Assembly: GCA_023264615.1 (NCBI GenBank)
Contig: JAHFLU010000003.1
Location: forward strand, 1-35,970
DNA length: 35,970 bases
Source of the DNA: a bacterium
GTDB lineage: Bacteria > Patescibacteriota > Minisyncoccia > Phycocordibacterales > VMGT01
Direction of reading: 5' to 3'
Made by a program: the position numbers and the translations under genes. How positions within the stretch are numbered: the first letter of the stretch is position 1; the number at the start of each line of letters is the position of its first letter. Shown here piece after piece: positions 9,316-19,258 of this stretch. The notes beneath the pieces were generated by a model, which saw only the letters and a list, made by a program, of their open reading frames with translations, was not told the origin of the DNA and did no database searches.

Positions 9316-10307
9316 GAAAGTGGTTGCAAAACAGTTGTCTGCAAAGACCGCACACTGCGCATATCTGCTTCAACCATAATCTGCACAAGGTTACTAAAGC
9401 TGACGTTCGGCTCCCAGTGAAGTTTTTCTTTTGCTTTCCTCGAATCGCCTAAAATTCGCACTTTATCCGGGTGACGCTTAAAACGGTCATCAATTTTTAC
9501 ATGCTCGCGCCAATCGAGTCCAACGTATGAAAATGCCGTGTCAACGAATTCTTCGACTGAATGAGAAATGCCCGTCGCGATTACATAATCTTCAGGCGTG
9601 TCCTGCTGAAGCATTCGCCACATCGCTTCGACATATTCCGGAGCATACCCCCAGTCACGCTGTGCCCCCATATCCCCAAGAATGAGTTTCTCTTCACTCC
9701 CATTTTTAATCTTCGCTACACCATTTGTAATCTTTCGTGTTACAAAACCGGGCCCGCGGCGAGGACTTTCGTGATTATACAGAATTCCTGAAACGGCATA
9801 CATGTCAAACTGCTTCCGAAAAACATGCACCATGTTATGTGCATACAGCTTTGCAGCCCCGTATGGATTTCTTGGCCTGCATAATGCACTTTCAGACTGC
9901 GGCGAGATATTTGTATCACCAAATATTTCCGCACTCGATGCCTGAAAGAAATGGGCATTCGACTTTGCATCTCGGAGCACTTCGAGAATATGCACTGGTC
10001 CAAGTGCTGTCGCATTGCTTGTCATTGCCGGATGTTCAAGCGAAGTCACCACAGACGACGGAGAGGCAAGATTGTATACCTCGTCCGGAACTACAGAGCG
10101 AACCGCGCGTGCAATCGATGCATACTCGCACACGTCTCCCTCATAGAGCTTTACCTGCTCATACGCATACTGAAAATCAGGATTGACCCGGTCTTCCGGA
10201 CGAACGAGGCCAAACACCTCGTATCCCTTTGAGAGGAGTAGTTCCGTAAGATACGACCCGTCCTGGCCGAAAATTCCTGTGATTAATGCTCGTTTTTTTT
10301 CTATCAT
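9312..10307 (-). CDS. GMD-like NAD(P)-dependent dehydratase (second GMD paralog)
   Basis: [63 protein letters not shown]. Confidence 0.8.
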   Translation of the reverse strand: MIEKKRALITGIFGQDGSYLTELLLSKGYEVFGLVRPEDRVNPDFQYAYEQVKLYEGDVCEYASIARAVRSVVPDEVYNLASPSSVVTSLEHPAMTSNATALGPVHILEVLRDAKSNAHFFQASSAEIFGDTNISPQSESALCRPRNPYGAAKLYAHNMVHVFRKQFDMYAVSGILYNHESPRRGPGFVTRKITNGVAKIKNGSEEKLILGDMGAQRDWGYAPEYVEAMWRMLQQDTPEDYVIATGISHSVEEFVDTAFSYVGLDWREHVKIDDRFKRHPDKVRILGDSRKAKEKLHWEPNVSFSNLVQIMVEADMRSVRSLQTTVLQPLS

Positions 10308-11335
10308 ACAAATACCTTAATTCTCTCGTTTTTCATTTTAGTATCCGGATGCGTAGCATACCAGGCAAATGTACTCTTGAGCCCGTCGCGCAATGACACA
10401 TCTGCGGCCCATCCTACCAATTTCTTTATCTTCTGTACATCTCCGCGGCGACGTGCGACTGAACCTTTTGGCGCTTCGTGTATATCCAGTTTTTTCGGCC
10501 GCCACTCTGCAACGTCAAAAAGTGTCTCGACCAGTACGCGAATCGGCGTTTCCTCTGCAACACCAATATGTACTGTCTCGATTGGTTGCCCATCCGTTTT
10601 TCCAGACTCCATAAGAAGCACCATCGCAGCAACCGCATCATCGATGTAGCAAAACGAGCGTGTATCAGTCGCGCCGTAAATTGGAAATGGGTCGATACGC
10701 GCTGCGATGCGTAATGAGAGTTCCGGGATGACATGATTATAGCCCGCCCGTGGCCCATAGAAATTATGCGGACGCACAATGACACCGCGAAACTTGTAGT
10801 GCTCCGCATAGTGAATAAGAAACAGTTCACCGAGAAGTTTTGTACCGGCATACGTCCATCGCGGGTTATATGTATCCGCAATCACGAGCGGCACATTTTC
10901 TGGCGTTGGGATCGGCAGCTGGCCAAATGAGGAGAGCCCTCCCGCATACGCTTCGTTTGAAGACGTGAAAAGAATCTTGCCGCGAGCATTCTTTTTCCGA
11001 AACCATTCGAGAAAAAGAAGGATTGTCGCCGTATTGATCCGCATAACCTCATGCGGCATGTCATAGAAAATACCCGTCCCGTTCACTGCAGCAAGATGAT
11101 ATACATGATCATATTGAGAACCCAGCCGCAGGTACGCACGCGGATCAGTGAGGTCAAGATTCAAAAATGTCACGCGGGAATTCTTGAGTACTGTTTTAAG
11201 CTCAGCATCCATACGTCCACGAAAAAGGTTGTCAACCAAAACAAGTTTGGCGGTTGACGTACTAAGCAGGTGACGTGCGAGATGATATCCGACAAAGCCC
11301 GCACCGCCCGTTATAAGTATTTTTTTTCTCTCCAT
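10304..11335 (-). CDS. NAD-dependent epimerase/dehydratase (extended SDR)
   Basis: [51 protein letters not shown]. Confidence 0.85.
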   Translation of the reverse strand: MERKKILITGGAGFVGYHLARHLLSTSTAKLVLVDNLFRGRMDAELKTVLKNSRVTFLNLDLTDPRAYLRLGSQYDHVYHLAAVNGTGIFYDMPHEVMRINTATILLFLEWFRKKNARGKILFTSSNEAYAGGLSSFGQLPIPTPENVPLVIADTYNPRWTYAGTKLLGELFLIHYAEHYKFRGVIVRPHNFYGPRAGYNHVIPELSLRIAARIDPFPIYGATDTRSFCYIDDAVAAMVLLMESGKTDGQPIETVHIGVAEETPIRVLVETLFDVAEWRPKKLDIHEAPKGSVARRRGDVQKIKKLVGWAADVSLRDGLKSTFAWYATHPDTKMKNERIKVFV

Positions 11336-11342
11336 AATAATT

Positions 11343-12392
11343 TTATATCATCTGCACCAAAGATGTTCCTTTGTTCGCTTCTGGAACAATAGGAACTTCC
11401 TTGATACCAAGTTTAACGAGTTCGGCATCCATCATTATCGCCACTAAATCATGAAATTTCACCATCGGCTTCCATCCAAGCTTACGTTGTGCTTTATGCG
11501 CATCTCCTACAAGAAGATTGACCTCTGCAGGACGATAAAGCCGGGGATCAATAACAAGATATTTCTTCCAGTGCGGTAAGCCAACATATGAAAAACAAGC
11601 TTCGAGAAATTCCTTGACTGTATGCGTTTCCCCCGTTGCTATAACGTAATCGTCCGGTTTCTCCTGTTGTAACATGCGCCACATCGCATCCACATATTCG
11701 GGTGCATAACCCCAATCTCTTTTTGCATGCAGATTACCGAGGAATAATTTGTCACGTTTTCCCGCCGCAATCTCAGCAACCCCCTGTGTTATTTTTCTCG
11801 TAACAAAGTTCTCTCCACGGCGAGGACTTTCGTGGTTAAATAAAATACCATTACATGCAAACAGTTTATAGCTATCCCGATACAGCGCCACACTATTATG
11901 GGCAAACACCTTTGCGATTCCATATGGACTTTTGGGATTAAATGGTGTCTTTTCACTCTGGGGTGTATCAAGTACTGCGCCGTACATTTCGGATGAGGAT
12001 GCCTGATAGAGTCTCGTTTGAATTCCCGAGTGACGTATCGCCTCAAGCAACCGTACTGTCCCCAACCCAACAACATCCATAGTATATTCCGGCAAATCAA
12101 AACTTATCCGCACATGACTCTGTGCGCCAAGATTGTATATTTCATCAGGCCGAACAAGTTCAAAAGCACGTAGCAGGCTACTACCATCTGAAAGATCGCC
12201 ATAGTGAAGATGGAAGGCATCCTTGTACTCACCACGAGTATAAAGCGGCAACAACCGCTCACGATTAAGAGAACTCGACCGCCGAACAATGCCGTGCACT
12301 TCGTATCCTTTTGCAAGCAAAAGTTCCGCAAGATATGATCCATCCTGTCCCGTTACGCCAGTAATAAGCGCTTTTTTTCTGACATGTACCAT
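11343..12392 (-). CDS. gmd: GDP-mannose 4,6-dehydratase
   Basis: [88 protein letters not shown]. Start set to ATG (MVHVRKK) rather than TTG at 12407. Confidence 0.9.
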   Translation of the reverse strand: MVHVRKKALITGVTGQDGSYLAELLLAKGYEVHGIVRRSSSLNRERLLPLYTRGEYKDAFHLHYGDLSDGSSLLRAFELVRPDEIYNLGAQSHVRISFDLPEYTMDVVGLGTVRLLEAIRHSGIQTRLYQASSSEMYGAVLDTPQSEKTPFNPKSPYGIAKVFAHNSVALYRDSYKLFACNGILFNHESPRRGENFVTRKITQGVAEIAAGKRDKLFLGNLHAKRDWGYAPEYVDAMWRMLQQEKPDDYVIATGETHTVKEFLEACFSYVGLPHWKKYLVIDPRLYRPAEVNLLVGDAHKAQRKLGWKPMVKFHDLVAIMMDAELVKLGIKEVPIVPEANKGTSLVQMI

Positions 12393-12463
12393 ATGATATA
12401 TATTCAAGCAACTCGTAGCTTTATGTTACTCTACCTCAAAAACTAACATGCGACGACGGTCAC

Positions 12464-12498
12464 TTTGACAAAGAAACGCGTCAAGCGAGTAAGTCCTA
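12464..12498 (-). repeat. Half-copy of the 28622-28744 palindromic element
   Basis: TTTGACAAAGAAACGCGTCAAGCGAGTAAGTCCTA matches 28710-28744 at 30/35 positions and, like it, lies at the stop codon of a minus-strand gene. Confidence 0.7.
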
Positions 12499-14772
12499 CA
12501 TTGAATAATTTTTCAATACATACCCCGCAGCGTATAGTACATCTTCCACACTGCACGCATCAAGGGCCTTCTTATGCTCACTATCTTCCCCGCGCGCTTT
12601 AAACACAAAACTCGATGGATAAAATGGCGCAGGAGGAGTGACACATATGCTTTTCTTATCATGGGGAGGCTGCTCCCATGGATCGACGGGTCCCGTAATA
12701 TCAACAACCGGTACTCCCAAAGCATGTGCAATATAGACTGGACCGGTGTCAACTGCAATATACAGCGTGAGGGATTTGATCAATGCAGACAGCTCTTCGA
12801 GGGTAAAATGGGTGGCAATACTGTGTTGTTCTCCCGAGTTTGGAAGTGTCGCAACAAGTGCTTCAATCCGGCTCCGATCCTTCGCTCCGCCAATCCAAAC
12901 AATTTTTCCACCATGTCTTTCAACAAGCTGTTTCCCAACCTCGCCAAATCGGGCATCTCCCCATTCCTTAATCTTGTTCCCTGCCGTAATGCTTATCCCA
13001 ATGATAACATCAGTGGGACGTACGCCCTGTTCTTCTAGAAACACGCGTATTTGTTCTTTGGTTTCAGGCTTCATGTATACTTCTTTTGCAGGATATATGC
13101 TCTGAATGCCAGCATATTTGAGCATTTCGAGGTAAAACGCGGGAGCAAATGTATGGTGTTCGTACAGAACGGGAACGTTGTTAAGCCAGTCTGTTGTACG
13201 CTCCGCGAGAAAGCGCGGAAAATAGACAAGCTTAATCCGCGTCGGTATAAAACTCCAAAAAAAGAGTGAGCTCGAAAAGGCTGTTCCCGAAAACGAAAGA
13301 CCAACATCAAAAGACTTTTTCTGCAACATTCGCACAAACCGAAAAAGATGAAACTTATAGTCCTCGAGTACAATGAGCTCATCAATATACGGATTCCCCG
13401 CAAGTACCCCACCGGCTTTGCGAGATACAAGAACCGCAATAAAACTGTCGGGGTATGTTTTCTTGATTGTATGAAACACCGGCGTCGTGCATACAATATC
13501 GCCAATACGCGTAAGCTGCGGCATAATAAAAAAACGCTGCGGCCCTTTCCTCTTTCTCCTCCCTGAACGAATTTTTGAAAATACAAACGGTGCAAAGAAA
13601 AATGATATGCAAGTAAGAAACCATGTAAGAAAGCGTATCCGGAAATCCATTGTTATTGACTTTCGTTTACGTATCGGTGTTCGCGCCACCCTTGTAAGAA
13701 TCTCAAGTGTTTCCTTGCCACAGGTATCCCATGAAAAACGTTGGAGCTGGGCGGGACCTTTTGTCACAATTCCCCTCCGAAATATTTCATCGGTTGTAAG
13801 CCTCTCCATCGCACCTGCGATTTCCTCCGCATGATACGGATCAACAAGGACAGCAGCACCGTTCCCCCCAAGTTCAGCAGGACCAAAAATATTGGATGTA
13901 ATAGCGGGGATACCGCACGAGAGCGCTTCAAGAATAGGAAATCCTGTACCTTCTACAATACTCGGAAAGACTAATGCTTCTGCACGCTTATATACATACG
14001 AAAGCTCCGGTTCGTTGAGATGTCCCAAGAAATGAACTCTGTCTTCAATTCTTTCTTTGTCGATATATTTCTTCAATGTTGCATAATATTCGCCTTCACT
14101 CTTCCCGCCAATAACAAGATCGTGTACGAAGTCAGTATTTGCCTTTACGCATAGATTGAACGCCTGCACAATACGCAAGACATTTTTTCGTTCTTTAAGA
14201 GTCCCCGCAAAAAAGAAATACTTTTGCGGAAGAGGGAGTGAGGGTGCACGTTCCAAAACTTCGCATATTTTTTTGTACCCGTGATACACGACAGAAATTT
14301 TTTCTGCGGGAATATCGAAAAACCGCACTGTGTCGTTCTTTGTCGAATTTGACACCGCAATAATTTGATCGGCTCGGTGCATCGAATACCCGTGGTACCA
14401 GCCAATAAGAATACGTTTCAGGCGTTCGGAAAAATTCCGTGGTGCAAGATATTTATACGGATAATCAAGCGCTATGATGACGGACCGGCGTGGCTTAAAA
14501 AAGAGCGGTAGAACAGGCGTATTAAAAAGATATACATCGCAGGGGGTGGCGTACTTGAGGCGTGTCAGCCAGAGTCTTCCTGTTCCAAGTATTTCAGTAT
14601 GCCAATTTTTGCCTGGTAAATCCGGTTCTTGTTCCGGTTTTTCCTTAAGAAAAATCACGTACTCATTCTCCCTATCATTTTGCATCAGTGACTCCGCCCA
14701 ACCAAAAATAATCCTCGGAAGGCCACCGGGCTTTTTCTCACCGTACGGATGCATGATGATCCCTATTTTCAT
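12496..14772 (-). CDS. Bifunctional GT4-GT9 fusion: N-terminal GT4 glycosyltransferase, C-terminal heptosyltransferase-like GT9
   Basis: N-terminal MKIGIIMHPYGEKKPGGLPRI...VFPSIVEGTGFPILEALSCGIPAITS; linker FLTWFLTCISFFFAPFVF; C-terminal RIGDIVCTTPVFHTIKKTYPDS...VDTGPVYIAHALGVPVVDITGPVDP. ATG at 14772 overlaps the upstream TGA (ATGA). Confidence 0.88.
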   Translation of the reverse strand: MKIGIIMHPYGEKKPGGLPRIIFGWAESLMQNDRENEYVIFLKEKPEQEPDLPGKNWHTEILGTGRLWLTRLKYATPCDVYLFNTPVLPLFFKPRRSVIIALDYPYKYLAPRNFSERLKRILIGWYHGYSMHRADQIIAVSNSTKNDTVRFFDIPAEKISVVYHGYKKICEVLERAPSLPLPQKYFFFAGTLKERKNVLRIVQAFNLCVKANTDFVHDLVIGGKSEGEYYATLKKYIDKERIEDRVHFLGHLNEPELSYVYKRAEALVFPSIVEGTGFPILEALSCGIPAITSNIFGPAELGGNGAAVLVDPYHAEEIAGAMERLTTDEIFRRGIVTKGPAQLQRFSWDTCGKETLEILTRVARTPIRKRKSITMDFRIRFLTWFLTCISFFFAPFVFSKIRSGRRKRKGPQRFFIMPQLTRIGDIVCTTPVFHTIKKTYPDSFIAVLVSRKAGGVLAGNPYIDELIVLEDYKFHLFRFVRMLQKKSFDVGLSFSGTAFSSSLFFWSFIPTRIKLVYFPRFLAERTTDWLNNVPVLYEHHTFAPAFYLEMLKYAGIQSIYPAKEVYMKPETKEQIRVFLEEQGVRPTDVIIGISITAGNKIKEWGDARFGEVGKQLVERHGGKIVWIGGAKDRSRIEALVATLPNSGEQHSIATHFTLEELSALIKSLTLYIAVDTGPVYIAHALGVPVVDITGPVDPWEQPPHDKKSICVTPPAPFYPSSFVFKARGEDSEHKKALDACSVEDVLYAAGYVLKNYSM

Positions 14773-15899
14773 GAGCGTGTTGAGATGAATTGAATGATAC
14801 TTTTCGTTCTTTCCTCCCATGTATACTCTTTTGCTTTTTCTTTCCCGTACACAATTCGCTTCCGCACAGCATCTCCCTCCATCGATTCTTTAATTGCAAA
14901 AGCGAGCGCATGCGGATCGTCCGGTTCATAAAAGCACACTTCCCGCTCCGTAACGACCTCACGATTCGCGAGTGTACTACTCACAACCATCGGACGTAGA
15001 GATGCAAGAAATTCAAATATCTTCATCGGCGATGTCTCGGTATATGAATACTGATTCGATTTTGTCCCCAGTACAAGCACGACATCCGCAGCCGAAACCC
15101 ACGACGGAACATCTCGGAAAGGTTTATGTCCGACACAGACAACATTTTCAGGTATTTTTTGTACCCCCGTTGCCATGCGGAATCCTTCCTCTGTCCCGCC
15201 CACCATATAAAACAATATCTCCGGGAGCATCGCTGCCGTTTGAGCGATAATCCCTAAACCTTTCCAGTCATAAAACTGTCCTGTATGTACGGCAACCACG
15301 CGCTCTAGAGAAAGTCCGAGGGCCATGCGGGCTTCCCTTTTCGACAAACGAGAAGGAAACAATTTTGGATCGATACCATTCGGTGCCGTTATACTCTTTT
15401 CTTGCGGAATACGAAAATCTGCACGAAACCGCGCAGCAACAGCGCGGCTGTTCGTTATAATGCCCCGCACACGTCTGACAAAAAAAGAGAGCATGGGACT
15501 TTTCCTCTTGCTCCCATGTACTTCAAAAAATACAGGCACAGAAAGAAGCGGGAGAAGAAAAAAAGAAAATTGATCAAGATCAATCGTATATACTATTGCT
15601 TTTTCTCTACGAACTTTGAAAAAAAGATACAGAAACGATGTGATGCAAAAAGAGAGAGACTTCAGGTTGAACGCAATGCCGCTCTTTCCACAGAGAAGAA
15701 CCGGTACTCGGCGAATGGGTATATTTTCCTCAAGCGCATAGAAATCTTCGATGGAGTCGCAGAGCGGATTATGCTGTCGGGGCAGAATCAATTCAAGATC
15801 AATACCTGCTGCAACAAAAGCCTCGCATTGTTTTGCGAGTTGGATTCCATGTGCTTTTTCGTTCGGCATCCGTGCGTTGGCAACGTAGTACATCTTCAT
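14769..15899 (-). CDS. GT4-family glycosyltransferase
   Basis: MKMYYVANARMPNEKAHGIQLAKQCEAF...; C-terminal SYTETSPMKIFEFLASLRPMVVSS. Start chosen at MKMYYV; the ORF track uses TTG at 15920. Confidence 0.82.
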   Translation of the reverse strand: MKMYYVANARMPNEKAHGIQLAKQCEAFVAAGIDLELILPRQHNPLCDSIEDFYALEENIPIRRVPVLLCGKSGIAFNLKSLSFCITSFLYLFFKVRREKAIVYTIDLDQFSFFLLPLLSVPVFFEVHGSKRKSPMLSFFVRRVRGIITNSRAVAARFRADFRIPQEKSITAPNGIDPKLFPSRLSKREARMALGLSLERVVAVHTGQFYDWKGLGIIAQTAAMLPEILFYMVGGTEEGFRMATGVQKIPENVVCVGHKPFRDVPSWVSAADVVLVLGTKSNQYSYTETSPMKIFEFLASLRPMVVSSTLANREVVTEREVCFYEPDDPHALAFAIKESMEGDAVRKRIVYGKEKAKEYTWEERTKSIIQFISTRS

Positions 15900-15978
15900 A
15901 TGCCTTGTTTCTTGCAACACTATATCATAGCAAAAAGTGACCCCAGAGAGAGCTCCAAGTACCTACGTTATCAATATT

Positions 15979-16071
15979 GCGATCATGGTAGCATAGTGGC
16001 TTTTTAGACAGTAAGGCTTGGCCTAGCCGCCTCGAGCGCTGTCTAAAAAGCCACTATGCTACCATGATCGC
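15979..16071. repeat. Perfect 33-bp inverted repeat with 27-bp spacer
   Basis: GCGATCATGGTAGCATAGTGGCTTTTTAGACAG (15979-16011) is exactly the reverse complement of CTGTCTAAAAAGCCACTATGCTACCATGATCGC (16039-16071). Confidence 0.95.
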
Positions 16072-16104
16072 TTCCATTTTGGTGCATGAAGGAAGGAATG
16101 ATAA

Positions 16105-17196
16105 CTAGAAGAGACCCATAAATTCCTCCAAAATAAGGGTCTGGTCATATTTTCTTACATGGGTGCGCACAATTTCAGATACCTCTCTTCGCTTCTCATC
16201 TCTGTCGAGAAGCTCGCGAACACGTTCTGAAAAACCTGCAATGTCCGCGCTTGTAACACAATATTGCTGCAGCACAAACGGCACAATATCACGAACACCA
16301 CCGACAGAAAATGCCACAAACGGCACGCCCGCAGCCATCGCTTCGAGGAGCACATGAGGGAAACCCTCCTCTTCTGAAGGCATGATAAAAACATCAGCAG
16401 CAAAAAAATACGATGCGATATCGCGATGCGAAATTCCGCCGAGCATGAGAATTCTCTCCGTTAATCCATGTTTTTCTATGTCATTCCGAATATTCTGAGA
16501 GAGGGGGCCGTCACCAATGATAACGAAAAGTGCAGTCGGGTCAGATACTGTTTCTGCAATCTCTACTATTTTGTCGACACCTTTCCTCTCCGAAAGATGG
16601 TGTACAAAAAGAACAATTTTTTTATCATACGGAAGGTTGAGTTTTTCCCGCACCTCTCGCTTTGTGCCATCATTCTTCCATGCAGAAATATCAATCCAAT
16701 TTGGCACCACGGTAATCTTCATCGGTGAGATCGAATACTCCTCTGCATACAATTGCCGCATCGTTTCAGTACCCGTCACCAACGTATTCACCATGTGCAA
16801 AACAAAACGCAAGGAAATTTGTTTTCCATACAGCCACGGCATGCCACAGTTCCAGTAATATGCTCTACCTTTCGTAAGACGCGCAACCAAAGACGATGTC
16901 AGTGCTCCTGTATAGGAATAGTGGGTATAGAAAATACGATACCCACGTCTTCGCGCCTCTACCAACACCATCAGTTCGCGAAGAATGCGCAACGGAAGAA
17001 AACGGACGCGCAACCTTTTTATGTACGCTACCCCCGGAAACCGGCTTTGAGAAGGATTTCCCTTTTCAACGACAAGAAAAACTTCGCTTTCTTTAGAAAG
17101 CGCATTAATGAAATCATATAGATACGCAAAATGCGTGTCAGTTCCCTCACGAAATTCCGGCAGGATGTAGCAGATTTTTTTCCTACTTTTTGACAT
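16105..17196 (-). CDS. GT4-family glycosyltransferase
   Basis: MSKSRKKICYILPEFREGTDTHFAYL...; HHLSERKGVDKIVEIAE; MPSEEEGFPHVLLEAMAAGVPFVAFSVGG. ORF track extends to 17409; internal ATG at 17196 fits operon spacing. Confidence 0.87.
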   Translation of the reverse strand: MSKSRKKICYILPEFREGTDTHFAYLYDFINALSKESEVFLVVEKGNPSQSRFPGVAYIKRLRVRFLPLRILRELMVLVEARRRGYRIFYTHYSYTGALTSSLVARLTKGRAYYWNCGMPWLYGKQISLRFVLHMVNTLVTGTETMRQLYAEEYSISPMKITVVPNWIDISAWKNDGTKREVREKLNLPYDKKIVLFVHHLSERKGVDKIVEIAETVSDPTALFVIIGDGPLSQNIRNDIEKHGLTERILMLGGISHRDIASYFFAADVFIMPSEEEGFPHVLLEAMAAGVPFVAFSVGGVRDIVPFVLQQYCVTSADIAGFSERVRELLDRDEKRREVSEIVRTHVRKYDQTLILEEFMGLF

Positions 17197-18043
17197 GTGC
17201 TTTAATCCGCTCTCCGTATGTCTCGCGAAGCAAATCGAGATCTTTGCTGCTCTCGAGGAGAAGTTCGATATTTTTCTCACGCAGACTCTTGAGAACAGCC
17301 TGTCCAAGCGGATCGGCAACGACACTCTTATATATCTCCTCAAATGCGGCAAAATCTTTAATGAAACAGTGTCCCCCTGCTCCCCGCCCGCTTTTGTGTA
17401 CTGGATCAAGGTGTGTCCTCCCTATACGCGGATCTGCCGCCATTGCATCGCGAACCACTTCAAAGCTGCAGCCAAGTTCCTGCGAAAGATCATACAGCAA
17501 GTTTACAAAAACGACTTTTGTAAAGAACCAACAGTTGCCGGAATATTTGATCACCTCTGCTTCCCGTGCAGAGCAAATTTTTTCAAACGGTGCTTTTGGT
17601 AATACATCAATTACCTCTTGTGCACGCATACGCGCCTCTCCCGTATCGTTTGGAATGCCAACAATATTACGATCCGGATGTGCTGCATCGTGTGCAGCAG
17701 TAACTTCAGTCAGAAACTCGGGAGAATGAAAAACAAAAACACTGGGAAACTCTTTCTGAATTGATTCTGTTGTTCCCGGAAGAATCGTTGATTTGATAAC
17801 CGCAGTACTCTCTTTTCTAATAAGCGGTATCACAGAACGAACAATGGAGTCGTCAAATCCCTTTTGTGTTGTCGGTGTCGGCACCGCAATGAAAACAATA
17901 TCGCACTCGCTTATGCGCTCTTTGTTTCCAGAGTATGCATTCTCTCGAGAATAGCGGACGACAGAAAAACCACGCTTTTCAAAATCATCCGCGTAATTCT
18001 TCCCAATCCATCCTTGTCCGATGAAACCAATTTTTTTTGCCAT
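17183..18043 (-). CDS. UDP-glucose/GDP-mannose dehydrogenase family protein lacking the C-terminal domain
   Basis: KKIGFIGQGWIGKNYADDFEKRGF Rossmann motif; FHSPEFLTEVTA; SGRGAGGHCFIKDF with catalytic-type Cys; ends at 286 aa. Confidence 0.82.
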   Translation of the reverse strand: MAKKIGFIGQGWIGKNYADDFEKRGFSVVRYSRENAYSGNKERISECDIVFIAVPTPTTQKGFDDSIVRSVIPLIRKESTAVIKSTILPGTTESIQKEFPSVFVFHSPEFLTEVTAAHDAAHPDRNIVGIPNDTGEARMRAQEVIDVLPKAPFEKICSAREAEVIKYSGNCWFFTKVVFVNLLYDLSQELGCSFEVVRDAMAADPRIGRTHLDPVHKSGRGAGGHCFIKDFAAFEEIYKSVVADPLGQAVLKSLREKNIELLLESSKDLDLLRETYGERIKAHVKK

Positions 18044-18057
18044 ATATTTAAAAAATA

Positions 18058-19251
18058 CTATCCACCAGCAGACTTAGCGGAAGCCTCGCAACACATCTGC
18101 CACGAGTTCTCATATAGAGTAAGGTACTCTTTCTTATTGTGTAAACTTTCTGAAACCTCTTGTCTCGCCTTTACTGTAAGCACCTGCCCCAGACTCTGCT
18201 CGGAAACCAGACGGCCCACCTTTTCTGCAAGGCAGAAAACATCTCCGACCGGACAGACAAAACCTGTAACACCATTCCTGATATACATATCCGTCACACC
18301 AACCGACGTTGCGACGACAGGACATGAGGACAGCATCGCCTCAATCAGAACCATGCTGTACCCTTCGTAATCCGATGTCAAGAGAAACATATTCGCAGCC
18401 TTATAGTAAGGGGCAATGCGTTCTGTCCACGGCTCAAAAACAACCTTATCCTCTAATCCCAGACGATGCACTATTTTTTCAAGTTCTCTTTTTTCCGGCC
18501 CATCCCCGACGATGACCATTCCGACACCAGGGTGTTTTTTACATACCTCGTCAAGCACATGCAGAGCAACCGGGATATTTTTCTCTTTTGTCAACCGTGC
18601 CACAACCAAGATGACAAATTGAAATTGTTTATATTTCTCACGCAGTGTGATTATTTCAGAATCAAATGCATTTGTATCACCATATCTATCTTTATCTACA
18701 AAAACTGGCAGGAGCAGAATATTTTGGGCACTACGCCACTTCGATGCAATGAGAGAATCTTGTATTCTCTTGCTCACGACACGAATGCAGCTTGCTGCCT
18801 TAAGCGTACGCTTAGCCATTACAACCCGCACCCGATTCAAAAGTGACTTTTTCTGAAATTCTTTGCTCAAGAAATCTGTATGTATCTGAATCTGCAGGCA
18901 GCCGCCATATTTTTTCTTGAGTTTGTATCCTACCCACCCTGTCTCGAACGGATCTTGGCATGTCGTCACGTCTGGTACTACCAACTCCTCGTTTCGCAGG
19001 GAACGGGCAATTCTCATCGCATCCCAGATATACCCCCACCTACTCGATGAATTTGTCGGATATACGAACACATTGCTACCAATGTGTATATTTTCCAGTT
19101 TTCGCTTCTTTTCCGCAAAAACAATGATGTGCAGTTCGCGAGCAAATTCCGCATATTCTATGATGCGCCCGCGAATTGACGTACCTTCTTCAAACATGCC
19201 CCTGTCGCTCGAGATCATGAGCACACGATTTACTTTTTGTCCCTCCACCAT
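18058..19251 (-). CDS. GT4-family glycosyltransferase
   Basis: VARLTKEKNIPVALHVLDEV; VIVGDGPEKRELEKIV; LTSDYEGYSMVLIEAMLSSCPVVATSVG. Confidence 0.88.
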   Translation of the reverse strand: MVEGQKVNRVLMISSDRGMFEEGTSIRGRIIEYAEFARELHIIVFAEKKRKLENIHIGSNVFVYPTNSSSRWGYIWDAMRIARSLRNEELVVPDVTTCQDPFETGWVGYKLKKKYGGCLQIQIHTDFLSKEFQKKSLLNRVRVVMAKRTLKAASCIRVVSKRIQDSLIASKWRSAQNILLLPVFVDKDRYGDTNAFDSEIITLREKYKQFQFVILVVARLTKEKNIPVALHVLDEVCKKHPGVGMVIVGDGPEKRELEKIVHRLGLEDKVVFEPWTERIAPYYKAANMFLLTSDYEGYSMVLIEAMLSSCPVVATSVGVTDMYIRNGVTGFVCPVGDVFCLAEKVGRLVSEQSLGQVLTVKARQEVSESLHNKKEYLTLYENSWQMCCEASAKSAGG

Positions 19252-19258
19252 ATCGGTA

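Noticed and set aside
15402-16007. 201-aa + strand ORF
   Set aside because: Antisense to a clear GT4 gene and ends in the 33-bp inverted repeat.
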